From: an uncultured Opitutia bacterium
Lineage (GTDB): Bacteria; Verrucomicrobiota; Verrucomicrobiia; Opitutales; Opitutaceae
Assembly: GCA_937952235.1 (NCBI GenBank)
Contig: CALFZM010000007.1
Span: forward strand, 1 to 19,383
Length of the DNA: 19,383 nt
Reading direction: 5' to 3'
A model generated the notes under the pieces. That model saw nothing but the letters and a program-made list of their open reading frames with translations, was not told the DNA's origin and did not search any database. The translations under genes and the position numbers were made by a program. This document shows positions 7,330 through 15,188 of this stretch, in pieces; within the stretch, counting starts at the first letter, position 1; the number at the start of each line of letters is the position of its first letter.

Positions 7330-8766
7330 ATGAGCGCTCCGATCCATATTCCTGTCCTTCGTCTCGGCCAGTCCTACCGCAGCCTCGACAAGATCGCCTT
7401 CAATGTCGAAGGCCAGGCGCTCGAGATCAGCGTCGCCAATTCGGGCCTCATCCGCCGCGACCTGCAGCACCTGCCGCGCGCCGTCGAGGCGTTGCACGCC
7501 ATTCCCACCGCCACGCTCGTGGCGTACTGCGAGAAGGCCGCGGAGTTGTTCCTCAAGGGCAACCTGCCCTGGGGCGACGACGGCCGGCTGCAGAGCCCTG
7601 AGGATTACGTGCAGGCCCTGTCGCAGCTCACGGGCCTGCCGCACAGCCTCGGCCGCCAGAACATGGGCAAGGTGCACGCCGCGATGGCCAACATCCGCGC
7701 CATCCTCGCCGGGCTCACGCGCGGGATGCCGCTCGAGCTTTTCGATCGCGGTTTCATCCGGCAGGACGGGCTCGAGGTGAACTTCTTCCCGCAGACCGAC
7801 AGCCTCGGCGTGCTGCTCCCGAGCAATTCTCCCGGCGTCAACTCGCTCTGGCTGCCGGCGCCCGTGATGAAGGTGCCCGTCGTGCTCAAGCCCGGCCGCG
7901 AAGACCCGCTCACGCCGTTCCGCCTGCTCCAGGCGTTGATCGCGGCGGGCTTCCCGAAGGAGGCGTTCGGCTTTTATCCGACGACGCACGACGGCGGCGA
8001 TGCGCTGCTCTTCGGCACCGGCCGCGCGATCGCGTTCGGCAACGACACTACGCTGAAGAAGTACGCTCCCTACCGCCACATCCAGGTGCACGGTTCCGGC
8101 CGGAGCAAGGTGCTGATCGGCGACGATTTTGCCGGCGACTGGTCGAAGCACCTCGATGTCATCGCGCAGTCGATCTCGTCCAACGGCGGCCGCAGTTGCA
8201 TCAACGCCTCCTCGGTGCTCACCGGCCACCACGCGCGCGACATCGCCGATGCCCTGGCGCGCAAGCTCGCCGCGATCGTCCCGCTTCCGCGTCATGATCC
8301 CAACGCGCTGCTCTGCGGCTTCGCCAACCCGACCATGGCCCGCGGCATCAACGAGCGCATCGACGAACTGCTTCAGACGCCGGGCGCCGAGGACGTCACC
8401 GCCCGCTACCGTCAGGGCCCGCGCCTCATCGAGGCCCACGGCCAGACGTTCCTGCAGCCGACGCTCATCTTCTGCGAGAGCCTCGAGCATCCGCTCGCCA
8501 ACACCGAGTTCATGTTCCCGTTCGCGAGCATCCTCCAGGTGCCGCAGGAGAAGATGATCGCCTCGATCGGCGAGTCGCTCGTCGTCTCGGCCTTCACCGG
8601 CAACCGGGCCTGGATCGGCGAACTGATGACGAGCACCAACATCGAGCGGCTCAACATCGGGCCGTATCCGACCAACCGCGTCCAGTGGGAGCAGCCCCAC
8701 GAGGGCAACCTCTTCGAATTCCTCTACCGCCGGCGCGCCCTCCAGGGCGATCTCGTCGCGGTCTGA
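7330..8766 (+). CDS. Aldehyde dehydrogenase family protein, probable acyl-thioester reductase
   Basis: This 478-residue protein has the ALDH fold. PSNSP (oxyanion Asn166) corresponds to the PWNFP motif, VVLKPGREDP (Lys187) to the nucleotide-binding Lys, and NGGRSC to the catalytic Cys290. The segment about 34 residues before the Cys, where ordinary ALDHs have ELGG with the general-base Glu, reads QVHGSGRSK and has no Glu. Lack of that base is typical of acylating ALDHs, which use a thioester rather than hydrolysing it. Together with the upstream ligase and downstream alcohol dehydrogenase, this suggests reduction of an activated acid to an aldehyde with NAD(P)H, as LuxC does. The N-terminal 140 residues are longer and less familiar than in standard ALDHs. 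The start ATG at 7330 follows directly on a palindromic repeat; an upstream GTG in frame at 7309 lies inside that repeat and is unlikely. Confidence 0.85.
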   Translation: MSAPIHIPVLRLGQSYRSLDKIAFNVEGQALEISVANSGLIRRDLQHLPRAVEALHAIPTATLVAYCEKAAELFLKGNLPWGDDGRLQSPEDYVQALSQLTGLPHSLGRQNMGKVHAAMANIRAILAGLTRGMPLELFDRGFIRQDGLEVNFFPQTDSLGVLLPSNSPGVNSLWLPAPVMKVPVVLKPGREDPLTPFRLLQALIAAGFPKEAFGFYPTTHDGGDALLFGTGRAIAFGNDTTLKKYAPYRHIQVHGSGRSKVLIGDDFAGDWSKHLDVIAQSISSNGGRSCINASSVLTGHHARDIADALARKLAAIVPLPRHDPNALLCGFANPTMARGINERIDELLQTPGAEDVTARYRQGPRLIEAHGQTFLQPTLIFCESLEHPLANTEFMFPFASILQVPQEKMIASIGESLVVSAFTGNRAWIGELMTSTNIERLNIGPYPTNRVQWEQPHEGNLFEFLYRRRALQGDLVAV

Positions 8767-8917
8767 ACCCAGTCAGCCCCGGACTCACGATGCCGGTCGT
8801 TCTCGCGCCACGGAAGACCCGCGACGTTTGCCGTCCGTGTCCGCCGTTTCTTCCGCGCGCGCCGCGCCGGTGCGCCGGCTGCCGGGCCGCGGCGTGAGCT
8901 GAGTTTCCCGCCCTTTC

Positions 8918-10057
8918 ATGCCTGCACCGTTCGCGTCGCGCCCCGCACCCAAACTCGTCTTCGGCCCGGGATCGCTGCGTGAACTGCCCGCCTGCGTTCG
9001 CGAATGCGGCGGCTCCGCCGTACTGCTCGTGAGCGACGCCGGCCTCGCCCAGGCGGGCCACATCGACGCGGCGCGCGGGTTGCTCGAGGCGGCCGGGCTG
9101 CCGGTGTTCGCCTACGATCACTCGCACGCCAACCCGTCCGAAGCCGACGCCGCGGCGTGCGCCGATTTCGCGCGGGGCAGGGCGTTCGACTGCATCGTGG
9201 CCCTCGGCGGCGGCAGCAGCCTGGACACCGCCAAGGCGGCGAACTTCCTCCTGACCAACGGCGGCCGGATGCGCGACTATCACGGCTATGGCAAGGCCGC
9301 GAAACCGCTCCTGCCGCTGATCGCGATCCCGACGACGGCGGGCACGGGCAGCGAGTGCCAGTCATACGCGCTCGTGAGCCGCGACGACACCCACGAGAAG
9401 ATGGCCTGCGGCGATCCCAAGGCGCGGCCGCAGGTGGCGCTGCTCGATCCCGATCTGACGGCGACGCTGCCGCGCTCGGTCGCGGTGCAGACCGGGCTCG
9501 ACGCGCTCGCCCATGCCCTCGAGGCGGCGGTGTGCACGAAACGCAATCCGCTTTCCGCCCTCTATGCCGAGGGTGCGTTTCGCGAACTCGCGCCCGCGCT
9601 TGGGGCCGTGCTCGCCGGCCGCCCCTCGGCCGAGGATCGCGGCCGGATGCTGCTCGGCGCCGCCCTCAGCGGCCTCGCCATCGAGAACAGCATGCTCGGC
9701 GCCGCCCACGCGACGGCCAATCCCCTCACGGCCCGCTACGACGTGGTCCACGGCTACGCCGTCGCGCTCATGCTGCCGCACGTGCTGCGCTTCAACGCCG
9801 CCGTGCCCGAGGCGGCCGCGCTCTATGCACGCTTCTCCACGCTGCTGGCCGAGCTCGGCGTCAGCCCCGCGCCGCTCGACGCCTGGGTCGACGGCCTCGT
9901 CGGCGCCGCGCAGATCCCGCCGGTGACCGTGCCCGAGTCCGACTGGACGGCGCTGGCGCAGGACGCCGACCGGCAGTGGACCGGGAAATTCAACCCGCGC
10001 CCGTTGCAGCCCGCCGACTCCGTCGCACTGTACCGGCGTGTTTTCGGGCATGCCTGA
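8918..10057 (+). CDS. Iron-containing alcohol dehydrogenase
   Basis: This 379-residue protein is a group III (Fe-ADH) NAD(P)-dependent alcohol dehydrogenase. The nucleotide-binding GGGSSLD motif is at residues 97-103, followed by the family motif IPTTAGTGSE (137-146). The metal ligands of the family are all present: Asp195 and His199 in DALAHALEA, His264 in GAAHATANPL and His278 in DVVHGYAVALMLPHV. It would interconvert an aldehyde and an alcohol in the cytoplasm; placed after the ALDH-family reductase, the aldehyde from that enzyme is the obvious candidate substrate. It begins 151 bases after the reductase gene, and that gap holds only a small GC hairpin near 8866-8879 and no gene. Its 3' end overlaps the next gene by 8 bases, so the two are translated from one message. 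The substrate is not readable from sequence. Confidence 0.93.
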   Translation: MPAPFASRPAPKLVFGPGSLRELPACVRECGGSAVLLVSDAGLAQAGHIDAARGLLEAAGLPVFAYDHSHANPSEADAAACADFARGRAFDCIVALGGGSSLDTAKAANFLLTNGGRMRDYHGYGKAAKPLLPLIAIPTTAGTGSECQSYALVSRDDTHEKMACGDPKARPQVALLDPDLTATLPRSVAVQTGLDALAHALEAAVCTKRNPLSALYAEGAFRELAPALGAVLAGRPSAEDRGRMLLGAALSGLAIENSMLGAAHATANPLTARYDVVHGYAVALMLPHVLRFNAAVPEAAALYARFSTLLAELGVSPAPLDAWVDGLVGAAQIPPVTVPESDWTALAQDADRQWTGKFNPRPLQPADSVALYRRVFGHA

Positions 10058-11309
10058 TTCTCACGGCCAGCACCGTCCGTCGTCCGCCGGGAAAGGCCGG
10101 ACCCGTCCGGCGCTGCCGGTGCGAGCGGCGCTGGGGCGCTTCGGCTGCCTTGCGCTCCTCAGCCTGCTGGCGGCCAGTTGCGGAGACCGGCCGGGCGCGC
10201 CTGCCGTCCGGCAGGCCGCGGCGCGGGCCCCGGAGGCTGAGGTAAATTGGGCGATGACCCGCGGCGGACCGACGCTCGGCGGCCGCGTGGCCGCGCGGGT
10301 GCCGCAGGACCCGGTGACGGCGTGGACCTTTGCCGCCGACGGTCCGGTCACGGCCGAAGCGGCGATCGCCGGCGAACGGATTTACGTGGGCACCGCCAAA
10401 GGGGTGCTGCACTGCCTCGAGGCCGCGACCGGTCGGGAGGTGTGGCGCTTCACGGCCAAGGATGCGATCGCGGCCGCGCCCGCGGTCGGGCGCGAGCGGG
10501 TCTACGTCGCCGCCAACGACGGCCGGCTCTATGCGCTTCGCCTCGATACCGGCGCGGAAGCCTGGCAGTTTTCCGGCGAGGACAAGATGAGCTCGGGCGC
10601 GATCGTGATTCCTGCCCCCGATGGGGCGGGAGAGTGGGTTTTGATCAACGGTTACGACGGCACCACGCGCGTGCTGCAGGCGGCGGACGGGCGGGTGGTG
10701 TGGACGTACAAGACCGACGATTACATCAACGGGTCGCCCGCAGTGGTCGACGGGCGTTACCTCGTCTTCGGCGGGTGCGACTCGCAGCTTCACGTCGTGA
10801 ACCTCAAGGACGGCACGCCGGTGCACAAGATTCCCACCAGCGCACAGATTCTTTCGTCGATCGCGACCCACGGCCCGATGGCCTACGGCAGCAATCATGG
10901 CAACGAGGTCGTCGCGTTTCATGTGACCGAGGGCAGGGTGGCGTGGACGTACCAGGACCGGGCGCTGCCATTTTTCAGCTCACCGGCGGTGAACGAGCGC
11001 CTCGTGCTCATCGGCTCGCGCGACAAACACCTGCATGCGATCGACCGGCAGGCGGGGACCGCGGTCTGGAAGTTTCCCACGGGTGGACGCGTGGAGGCCT
11101 CCCCGATCCTGTTCGACGATGGCGTCGTGTTCGGATCGAGCGACGGCCGCCTGTATGCTGCCGGTCTCGCGGCCGGAGCCGAACTCTGGCGGCTCGACCT
11201 CGGCGAGGCGCTGGTGGCGTCGCCTGCCTTCGGCCAGGGCCGCTTGGTGGTCGGAGGCGAGAAAGGCACGGTCTTTGCAGTGCAGGCCCGCGGCGCGGCC
11301 GTGAAGTGA
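10050..11309 (+). CDS. BamB-like beta-propeller lipoprotein
   Basis: This 419-residue protein has a basic N-terminus, a hydrophobic segment (about 31-43) and a lipobox ending LLAASC (Cys44), so it should be a membrane-anchored lipoprotein. The rest is a beta-propeller with regularly repeated blades: LEAATGREVW, LRLDTGAEAW, LQAADGRVVW, IDRQAGTAVW and a last AAGAELWRLDLG. Each blade ends with an outer Trp as in PQQ-like repeats. The ATG at 10050 overlaps the stop of the alcohol dehydrogenase gene (ATG inside the last 8 bases); an internal GTG at 10119 would give a more compact signal peptide and is a real alternative. BamB family members work in outer membrane assembly, but there are many paralogues in this window and a BamB role should not be assumed. 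A 148-base gap follows. Confidence 0.88.
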   Translation: MPDSHGQHRPSSAGKGRTRPALPVRAALGRFGCLALLSLLAASCGDRPGAPAVRQAAARAPEAEVNWAMTRGGPTLGGRVAARVPQDPVTAWTFAADGPVTAEAAIAGERIYVGTAKGVLHCLEAATGREVWRFTAKDAIAAAPAVGRERVYVAANDGRLYALRLDTGAEAWQFSGEDKMSSGAIVIPAPDGAGEWVLINGYDGTTRVLQAADGRVVWTYKTDDYINGSPAVVDGRYLVFGGCDSQLHVVNLKDGTPVHKIPTSAQILSSIATHGPMAYGSNHGNEVVAFHVTEGRVAWTYQDRALPFFSSPAVNERLVLIGSRDKHLHAIDRQAGTAVWKFPTGGRVEASPILFDDGVVFGSSDGRLYAAGLAAGAELWRLDLGEALVASPAFGQGRLVVGGEKGTVFAVQARGAAVK

Positions 11310-11457
11310 GGGACTCGCCGGCCCGCAATCCGCCGTGGTTCGTCAGCGGTGGCTTGAGGGACGGCGCGACTTGCGCCAGATTGGACGCACCCGTCTCCCC
11401 ATGGGACGCGTCTGCCTCGCCGACGCGACCTTAGCGTTCAGAATTCGTTTTCCCGCC

Positions 11458-12792
11458 ATGAACCCAGAACCCGCCTCCTCCGCTCCCTCCAAGACCTCCT
11501 CGACCCTGGCCGGGAATTATTTCGTCTCCAACTATCCGCCGTTCTCGTTCTGGTCCGACCACCAGAAGGTCGAGGTCGAGATGGCGCTGAACTCGGAGTC
11601 GGTTCCCGGCACGAAGCTCGGGGTGTATCACCATATTCCGTTCTGCCGGAAACGGTGCCATTTCTGCTATTTCCGCGTCTACACCGACAAGAACGCGAAG
11701 GAGATCCAGACGTATCTCGATGCCACCATCGCCGAGCTGAAGGCGCTCTCCGAGCGGCCGCTGATCCAGGGACGCAAGCCGCACTTCGTTTATTTCGGCG
11801 GCGGCACGCCGTCCTACCTTTCGGCGAAACAGCTCGCCGAGCTCACGGACCGGATGAAGGCGATCCTGCCGTGGGACGAGGCGGAGGAGGTCGCGTTCGA
11901 AGGTGAGCCGGGCACGCTCAACGCCGCGAAGCTGAGCGCGATCAAGCAGGTGGGGGTCACGCGCCTGAGCCTGGGCATCGAGAATTTCGACGATCACATC
12001 CTCGAGATCAACGGCCGCGCCCACCGGTCCGGCGAAGTCTTCGCCGCCTACGAGCGCGCGCGGGCGGAGAAGTTCGACCAGATCAACGTCGACCTCATCG
12101 CCGGCATGGTCGAGGAGACGGAGGCGAACTGGCAGCGGAACATCGAGCAGACCATCGCGCTGCGGCCGGACAGCGTGACGATCTACCAGATGGAGGTCCC
12201 CTACAATACCACCATCTACAAGGAGATGAAGGAGCAGGGGAAGCTGGTCGCTCCCGTCGCCGACTGGCAGACGAAGCGGCGCTGGGTGAAGGAGGCGTTT
12301 GCGGCCCTCGAGGGAGCCGGGTACACCATCGCGAGCGGGTACACCGCGGTGCTCGATCCGAAGCGGACGAAGTTCGTGTATCGCGACGAACTCTGGTCGG
12401 GCGCCGACCTGCTCGGGCTCGGCGTGGCGTCGTTCTCGCACGCGGCGGGCGTGCACTACCAGAACCTGACGGAGATGGAACCGTACCTGGCGGCGATCGC
12501 CGCGGGCGAACTGCCGGTAAAGCGGGCCTTCCGCACTTCGCCCGAGGAGCGGATGATCCGGGAGTTCATCCTGCAGATGAAGCTCGGCCGGGTGCGGCTC
12601 GGCTACTTCCGGGAGAAGTTCGGCGTCGATATCGCCGCCCGTTTCGTGGCCCAGCTCGGACACCTCGAGGCGGAAGGACTGCTCCAGGTCACGCCGGACG
12701 CGGTGCTGCTGTCGCGCGACGGCCTGCTCTGCGTCGACACGCTCCTGCACGAGTTCTTCCTGCAGCAGCACCGCACGACCAAGATCGTCTGA
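11458..12792 (+). CDS. HemW/HemN-like radical SAM protein
   Basis: This 444-residue protein carries the radical SAM cluster motif CRKRCHFC (Cys63, Cys67, Cys70), preceded by the HemN/HemW-type GVYHHIPF. GGGTPS (residues 114-119) is the SAM-binding glycine motif. FEGEPGTLN and LSLGIENF match further SAM-pocket motifs. The C-terminal third has the HemN C-terminal type. The residue two after the third Cys is Phe72, whereas true coproporphyrinogen dehydrogenase (HemN) has a fourth Cys there; it therefore groups with HemW-like proteins, whose roles include haem handling and, in related class C enzymes, methyl transfer. The reaction here is unknown. It heads the tightly packed six-gene block, only 23 bases ahead of the chorismate lyase gene. 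In-frame starts exist at 11401 (ATG) and 11335 (GTG), but similarity begins after the ATG at 11458. Confidence 0.88.
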   Translation: MNPEPASSAPSKTSSTLAGNYFVSNYPPFSFWSDHQKVEVEMALNSESVPGTKLGVYHHIPFCRKRCHFCYFRVYTDKNAKEIQTYLDATIAELKALSERPLIQGRKPHFVYFGGGTPSYLSAKQLAELTDRMKAILPWDEAEEVAFEGEPGTLNAAKLSAIKQVGVTRLSLGIENFDDHILEINGRAHRSGEVFAAYERARAEKFDQINVDLIAGMVEETEANWQRNIEQTIALRPDSVTIYQMEVPYNTTIYKEMKEQGKLVAPVADWQTKRRWVKEAFAALEGAGYTIASGYTAVLDPKRTKFVYRDELWSGADLLGLGVASFSHAAGVHYQNLTEMEPYLAAIAAGELPVKRAFRTSPEERMIREFILQMKLGRVRLGYFREKFGVDIAARFVAQLGHLEAEGLLQVTPDAVLLSRDGLLCVDTLLHEFFLQQHRTTKIV

Positions 12793-12815
12793 GCTCCGGA
12801 AGCCGCGCCGTCGCC

Positions 12816-13391
12816 GTGCCCACCGCCGAACACCCGCTCGCCCGCGGCCTGCCCGAGACGCTGCGCCGCTTCATGCGGGAGACGTGCGGCCTGGCAGTCG
12901 AGGGGCTCGTGCCGTTGCCTGGAGACCGGATGCCCGAGCCGGACCGAGGCCTGCTCGTACACGGGCAGGACATGACGTCCACGTTGGCGGCGTTTCACGG
13001 CAGCCCGCTGCGGGTCGAGGTCCTGCGTGCGGGCGAGGACGGCGCCCTTTATTTTCGAGAGGTTTTTCTTCGCACCCAGGCGGACGATCGGATTGTGGAA
13101 TACGGTGTGATTGCGATTGCCCTCGACCAGTTCACGCCGGTCCAGCGGGAGGCGATCCGGGCGGGCCGGATTCCGCTCGGCGAGCTGTTGCACCGATTCA
13201 GGATTCCCTTCGTGAGCACGCCGATCGGATTTTTCGCCGTGGCGGCGGAGGATTTCGCGGCCCGCCGCTTCGGTCCCACGGGAGGGCCGACCTGCCACGG
13301 CCGCTTCAACCGGCTGGGCGTGCCGACCGGCGAGGCGCTGGCCTGGATCCTGGAGATTCTCCCGCCTTCGGCTTCTCCTGCTGACGCGTGA
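12816..13391 (+). CDS. UbiC-type chorismate lyase
   Basis: This 191-residue protein aligns by eye along its length with chorismate pyruvate-lyase, which splits chorismate to 4-hydroxybenzoate and pyruvate. Matching segments are DMTSTLAAFHGSPLRVEVLR (residues 52-71; family SMTxRxE...V..IR), REVFLRTQ (81-88), RIPLGELLHRF (118-128; family PLGxxL), HGRFNRLG (161-168) and WILEILP (177-183; family LTELFLP). The two residues known as catalytic in E. coli UbiC, Arg76 and Glu155, correspond to Arg81 and Glu180 here. The start is a GTG at 12816; the next in-frame ATG (12873) would delete little conserved sequence and is an alternative. Its 3' end overlaps the glycosyltransferase gene by 4 bases (GTGA). 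It sits with CoA-ligase and thioesterase genes rather than ubiquinone genes, so the hydroxybenzoate probably feeds the local pathway. The related 3-hydroxybenzoate- or DUF98-type activity cannot be excluded. Confidence 0.82.
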   Translation: MPTAEHPLARGLPETLRRFMRETCGLAVEGLVPLPGDRMPEPDRGLLVHGQDMTSTLAAFHGSPLRVEVLRAGEDGALYFREVFLRTQADDRIVEYGVIAIALDQFTPVQREAIRAGRIPLGELLHRFRIPFVSTPIGFFAVAAEDFAARRFGPTGGPTCHGRFNRLGVPTGEALAWILEILPPSASPADA

Positions 13392-14689
13392 AGATCGTCT
13401 TCCTCTCTCCCGGCACCGGCAGCTACTACTGCGGCGCCTGCATGCGCGACAATGCGCTCGCGCGGGAACTGCACCTGGCGGGTCACGACGTGACCATCGC
13501 GCCGATGTACCTGCCGCTCACGCTCGACGAGACCGCGCTCGAAGGGCTGAGCCGGGTGCCGGTGTTCTTCGGCGGCATCAACGTCTACCTGCAGCAGAAG
13601 CTCTCGCTTTTCCGGAAGACGCCGCGGCTCCTCGACCGCCTCTTCAACTCCCGCGGCCTGCTGCGGTGGGCGGCGCGGCACAGCCACATGACGTCCGCGC
13701 GCGAGCACGGCGAGATGACCCTCGCGATGCTCAACGTCGGGGAAAGCGCGCTGCGCAAGGAACTCGACAAGCTGCTCGAGTGGCTCGAACAGATCGGCAA
13801 GCCCGACGTCGTGTGCCTCTCGACCGCGCTCCTCGCGGGTCTGGCGCCGGAGTTGAAGCGGCGGCTGGGCGCGCCGGTGGTCGTGTTCTTCCAGGGCGAG
13901 GACACGTTCCTGGACAGCCTCCCGCCGCCGTATCGCGAGCAATGCTGGCTGGCCCTCGCCCGGCGGTTGCCGGCGGCGGAGATGCTGATTGCACCGAGCC
14001 GGGCCTATGCCTCGTTCATGCGCGAGCGCCTCGGGCTGCCGGAGGATAGCGTCGACATCCTGTACAACGGCATCTCCCTCGAGGGAATTCCTCCGCCCGG
14101 GCCTCCGCCCCGGGTGCCGGCGATCGGCTACCTGGCCCGGATGACCCGCGAGAAGGGCTTGGCGATCCTGCTCGAAGCCTTCATCGCGCTGGCGCTCCAG
14201 CGCGGCGACACGGTCACGCGGCTGCGCATTGCCGGAGCCGCCACCGCCGGAGACGAGCCGTTCATCCGGGAGATGAAGCAGCGCGTGGCGAGCGCGGGGC
14301 TGGAGTCGCGGGTCGACTGGCTGCCCAATCTCAGCCGCGAGGCGAAGATCGATTTCCTGCGCAGCCTGTCGCTTTTCTCGGTGCCGGTCACGTACCCGGA
14401 GGCCTTCGGTCTCTACGTGATCGAGGCGATGGCGTGCGGCGTGCCCGTCGTCCAGCCCGCGTCGGCGTCGTTCCCCGAGATCATCGCGGCGACCGGAGGC
14501 GGCGTCTGCGTGCGGCCCCGGCATCCGGCCTCGTTGGCCGACGCCTGGAACGATCTGCTGGGCAACGCCTCGCGCCGCGCCGCGCTCGGCCATGCCGGCC
14601 GCATCGGGGTCGAGCGCAGGTTCACCGCCGCGGCGATGTCCGCCCGCTTCACCCAGCTCCTCGGCCACATCGTGCGCCCGCCCGCGTGA
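13388..14689 (+). CDS. GT4-family glycosyltransferase
   Basis: This 433-residue protein is a GT-B fold retaining glycosyltransferase. The N-terminal domain begins MKIVFLSPGTGSYYCGACMRDNALAREL with the acceptor-side glycine loop. The C-terminal domain has the usual IGYLARMTREKGLAILLEAF strand (residues 246-265) and the EX7E donor motif in PEAFGLYVIEAMACG (Glu338 and Glu346). There is no signal peptide, so it acts in the cytoplasm or at the inner membrane face with a nucleotide-sugar donor. The acceptor is unknown; in this context a hydroxylated aromatic product is a reasonable guess, a lipid or polysaccharide the alternative. The start is a GTG that overlaps the chorismate lyase stop by 4 bases, which indicates translational coupling. 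The stop codon again lies in a GTGA that may serve the next gene. Confidence 0.92.
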   Translation: MKIVFLSPGTGSYYCGACMRDNALARELHLAGHDVTIAPMYLPLTLDETALEGLSRVPVFFGGINVYLQQKLSLFRKTPRLLDRLFNSRGLLRWAARHSHMTSAREHGEMTLAMLNVGESALRKELDKLLEWLEQIGKPDVVCLSTALLAGLAPELKRRLGAPVVVFFQGEDTFLDSLPPPYREQCWLALARRLPAAEMLIAPSRAYASFMRERLGLPEDSVDILYNGISLEGIPPPGPPPRVPAIGYLARMTREKGLAILLEAFIALALQRGDTVTRLRIAGAATAGDEPFIREMKQRVASAGLESRVDWLPNLSREAKIDFLRSLSLFSVPVTYPEAFGLYVIEAMACGVPVVQPASASFPEIIAATGGGVCVRPRHPASLADAWNDLLGNASRRAALGHAGRIGVERRFTAAAMSARFTQLLGHIVRPPA

Positions 14690-14700
14690 CCGCCTTCGCC

Positions 14701-15150
14701 ATGGACCTCCCGTCCCAGTTCCATTTCCGGTATCATCGGCTCGTCGAGTTCGCCGACACCGACCTCGCCGGCATCATGCACTTCGCGAACTTCCTGAAGT
14801 TCGTCGAATGCGCGGAGCATGCCTTCTTCCGTTCCCTCGGCTCGCGCGTGCACACGTCGGACGGCGCGGTGCACCAGGGCTGGCCGAGGCTGGAGGTGGC
14901 GTGCAAGTACCACCGGCCGGCGCGTTTCGAGCAGACGCTCGAAGTGGCCCTCCGCCTGGAGGAACTGCGCACCACGAGCCTGCGTTACGGGTTCTGGATT
15001 TTTCACGGCGAGGGCGCGGAACGCGCGTTGCTGGCGAACGGGGCGTTCTCGATCGTCCACGTCGAGCTCGACGCCCACCCGCGCGCGCTGCGCAAGGCGC
15101 CGATCCCGCCGGAGCTGCGCGCGAAGCTGGCGGCGCTGCTCTCGCCCTGA
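14701..15150 (+). CDS. 4-hydroxybenzoyl-CoA-type (hotdog) thioesterase
   Basis: This 149-residue protein is a hotdog-fold acyl-CoA thioesterase of the 4-hydroxybenzoyl-CoA/YbgC group, which hydrolyses acyl- or aroyl-CoA to the free acid. The active-site region VEFADTDLAGIMHFANFLKFVE contains the family Asp (Asp21, before LAG), the conserved G-I segment and Glu36. Length is normal for the family. Related enzymes also include 1,4-dihydroxy-2-naphthoyl-CoA hydrolase of menaquinone synthesis, so a role there is an alternative, though no other menaquinone gene is nearby. Next to a chorismate lyase and two adenylating ligases, an aroyl thioester is the natural candidate substrate. The start is taken as the ATG at 14701; a GTG at 14686, in frame and overlapping the previous stop, would add five residues and fits the coupling seen one gene upstream. 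Confidence 0.88.
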   Translation: MDLPSQFHFRYHRLVEFADTDLAGIMHFANFLKFVECAEHAFFRSLGSRVHTSDGAVHQGWPRLEVACKYHRPARFEQTLEVALRLEELRTTSLRYGFWIFHGEGAERALLANGAFSIVHVELDAHPRALRKAPIPPELRAKLAALLSP

Positions 15151-15188
15151 TCTCGACCGCGCGCCCCGGCCCCCTTTTCCTTCCTCCC

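Noticed and set aside
7192..8700. A 502-codon minus-strand open frame opposite the ALDH-family gene
   Set aside because: No motif is present, and its C-terminal part is merely a translation of the palindromic repeat. The plus strand has catalytic motifs throughout.
8866..8879. GC hairpin GCCGG-TGCG-CCGGC as a terminator before the alcohol dehydrogenase gene
   Set aside because: Only a 5-base stem and no T-run; such hairpins are expected by chance in DNA this GC-rich.
11458..12792. Annotation as oxygen-independent coproporphyrinogen III oxidase (hemN)
   Set aside because: The fourth Cys of HemN is replaced by Phe72 and no haem biosynthesis gene is adjacent.
13049..14668. A 539-codon minus-strand open frame opposite the glycosyltransferase gene
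   Set aside because: The composition is that of an antisense shadow in GC-rich DNA; the EX7E motif and GT-B fold lie on the plus strand.
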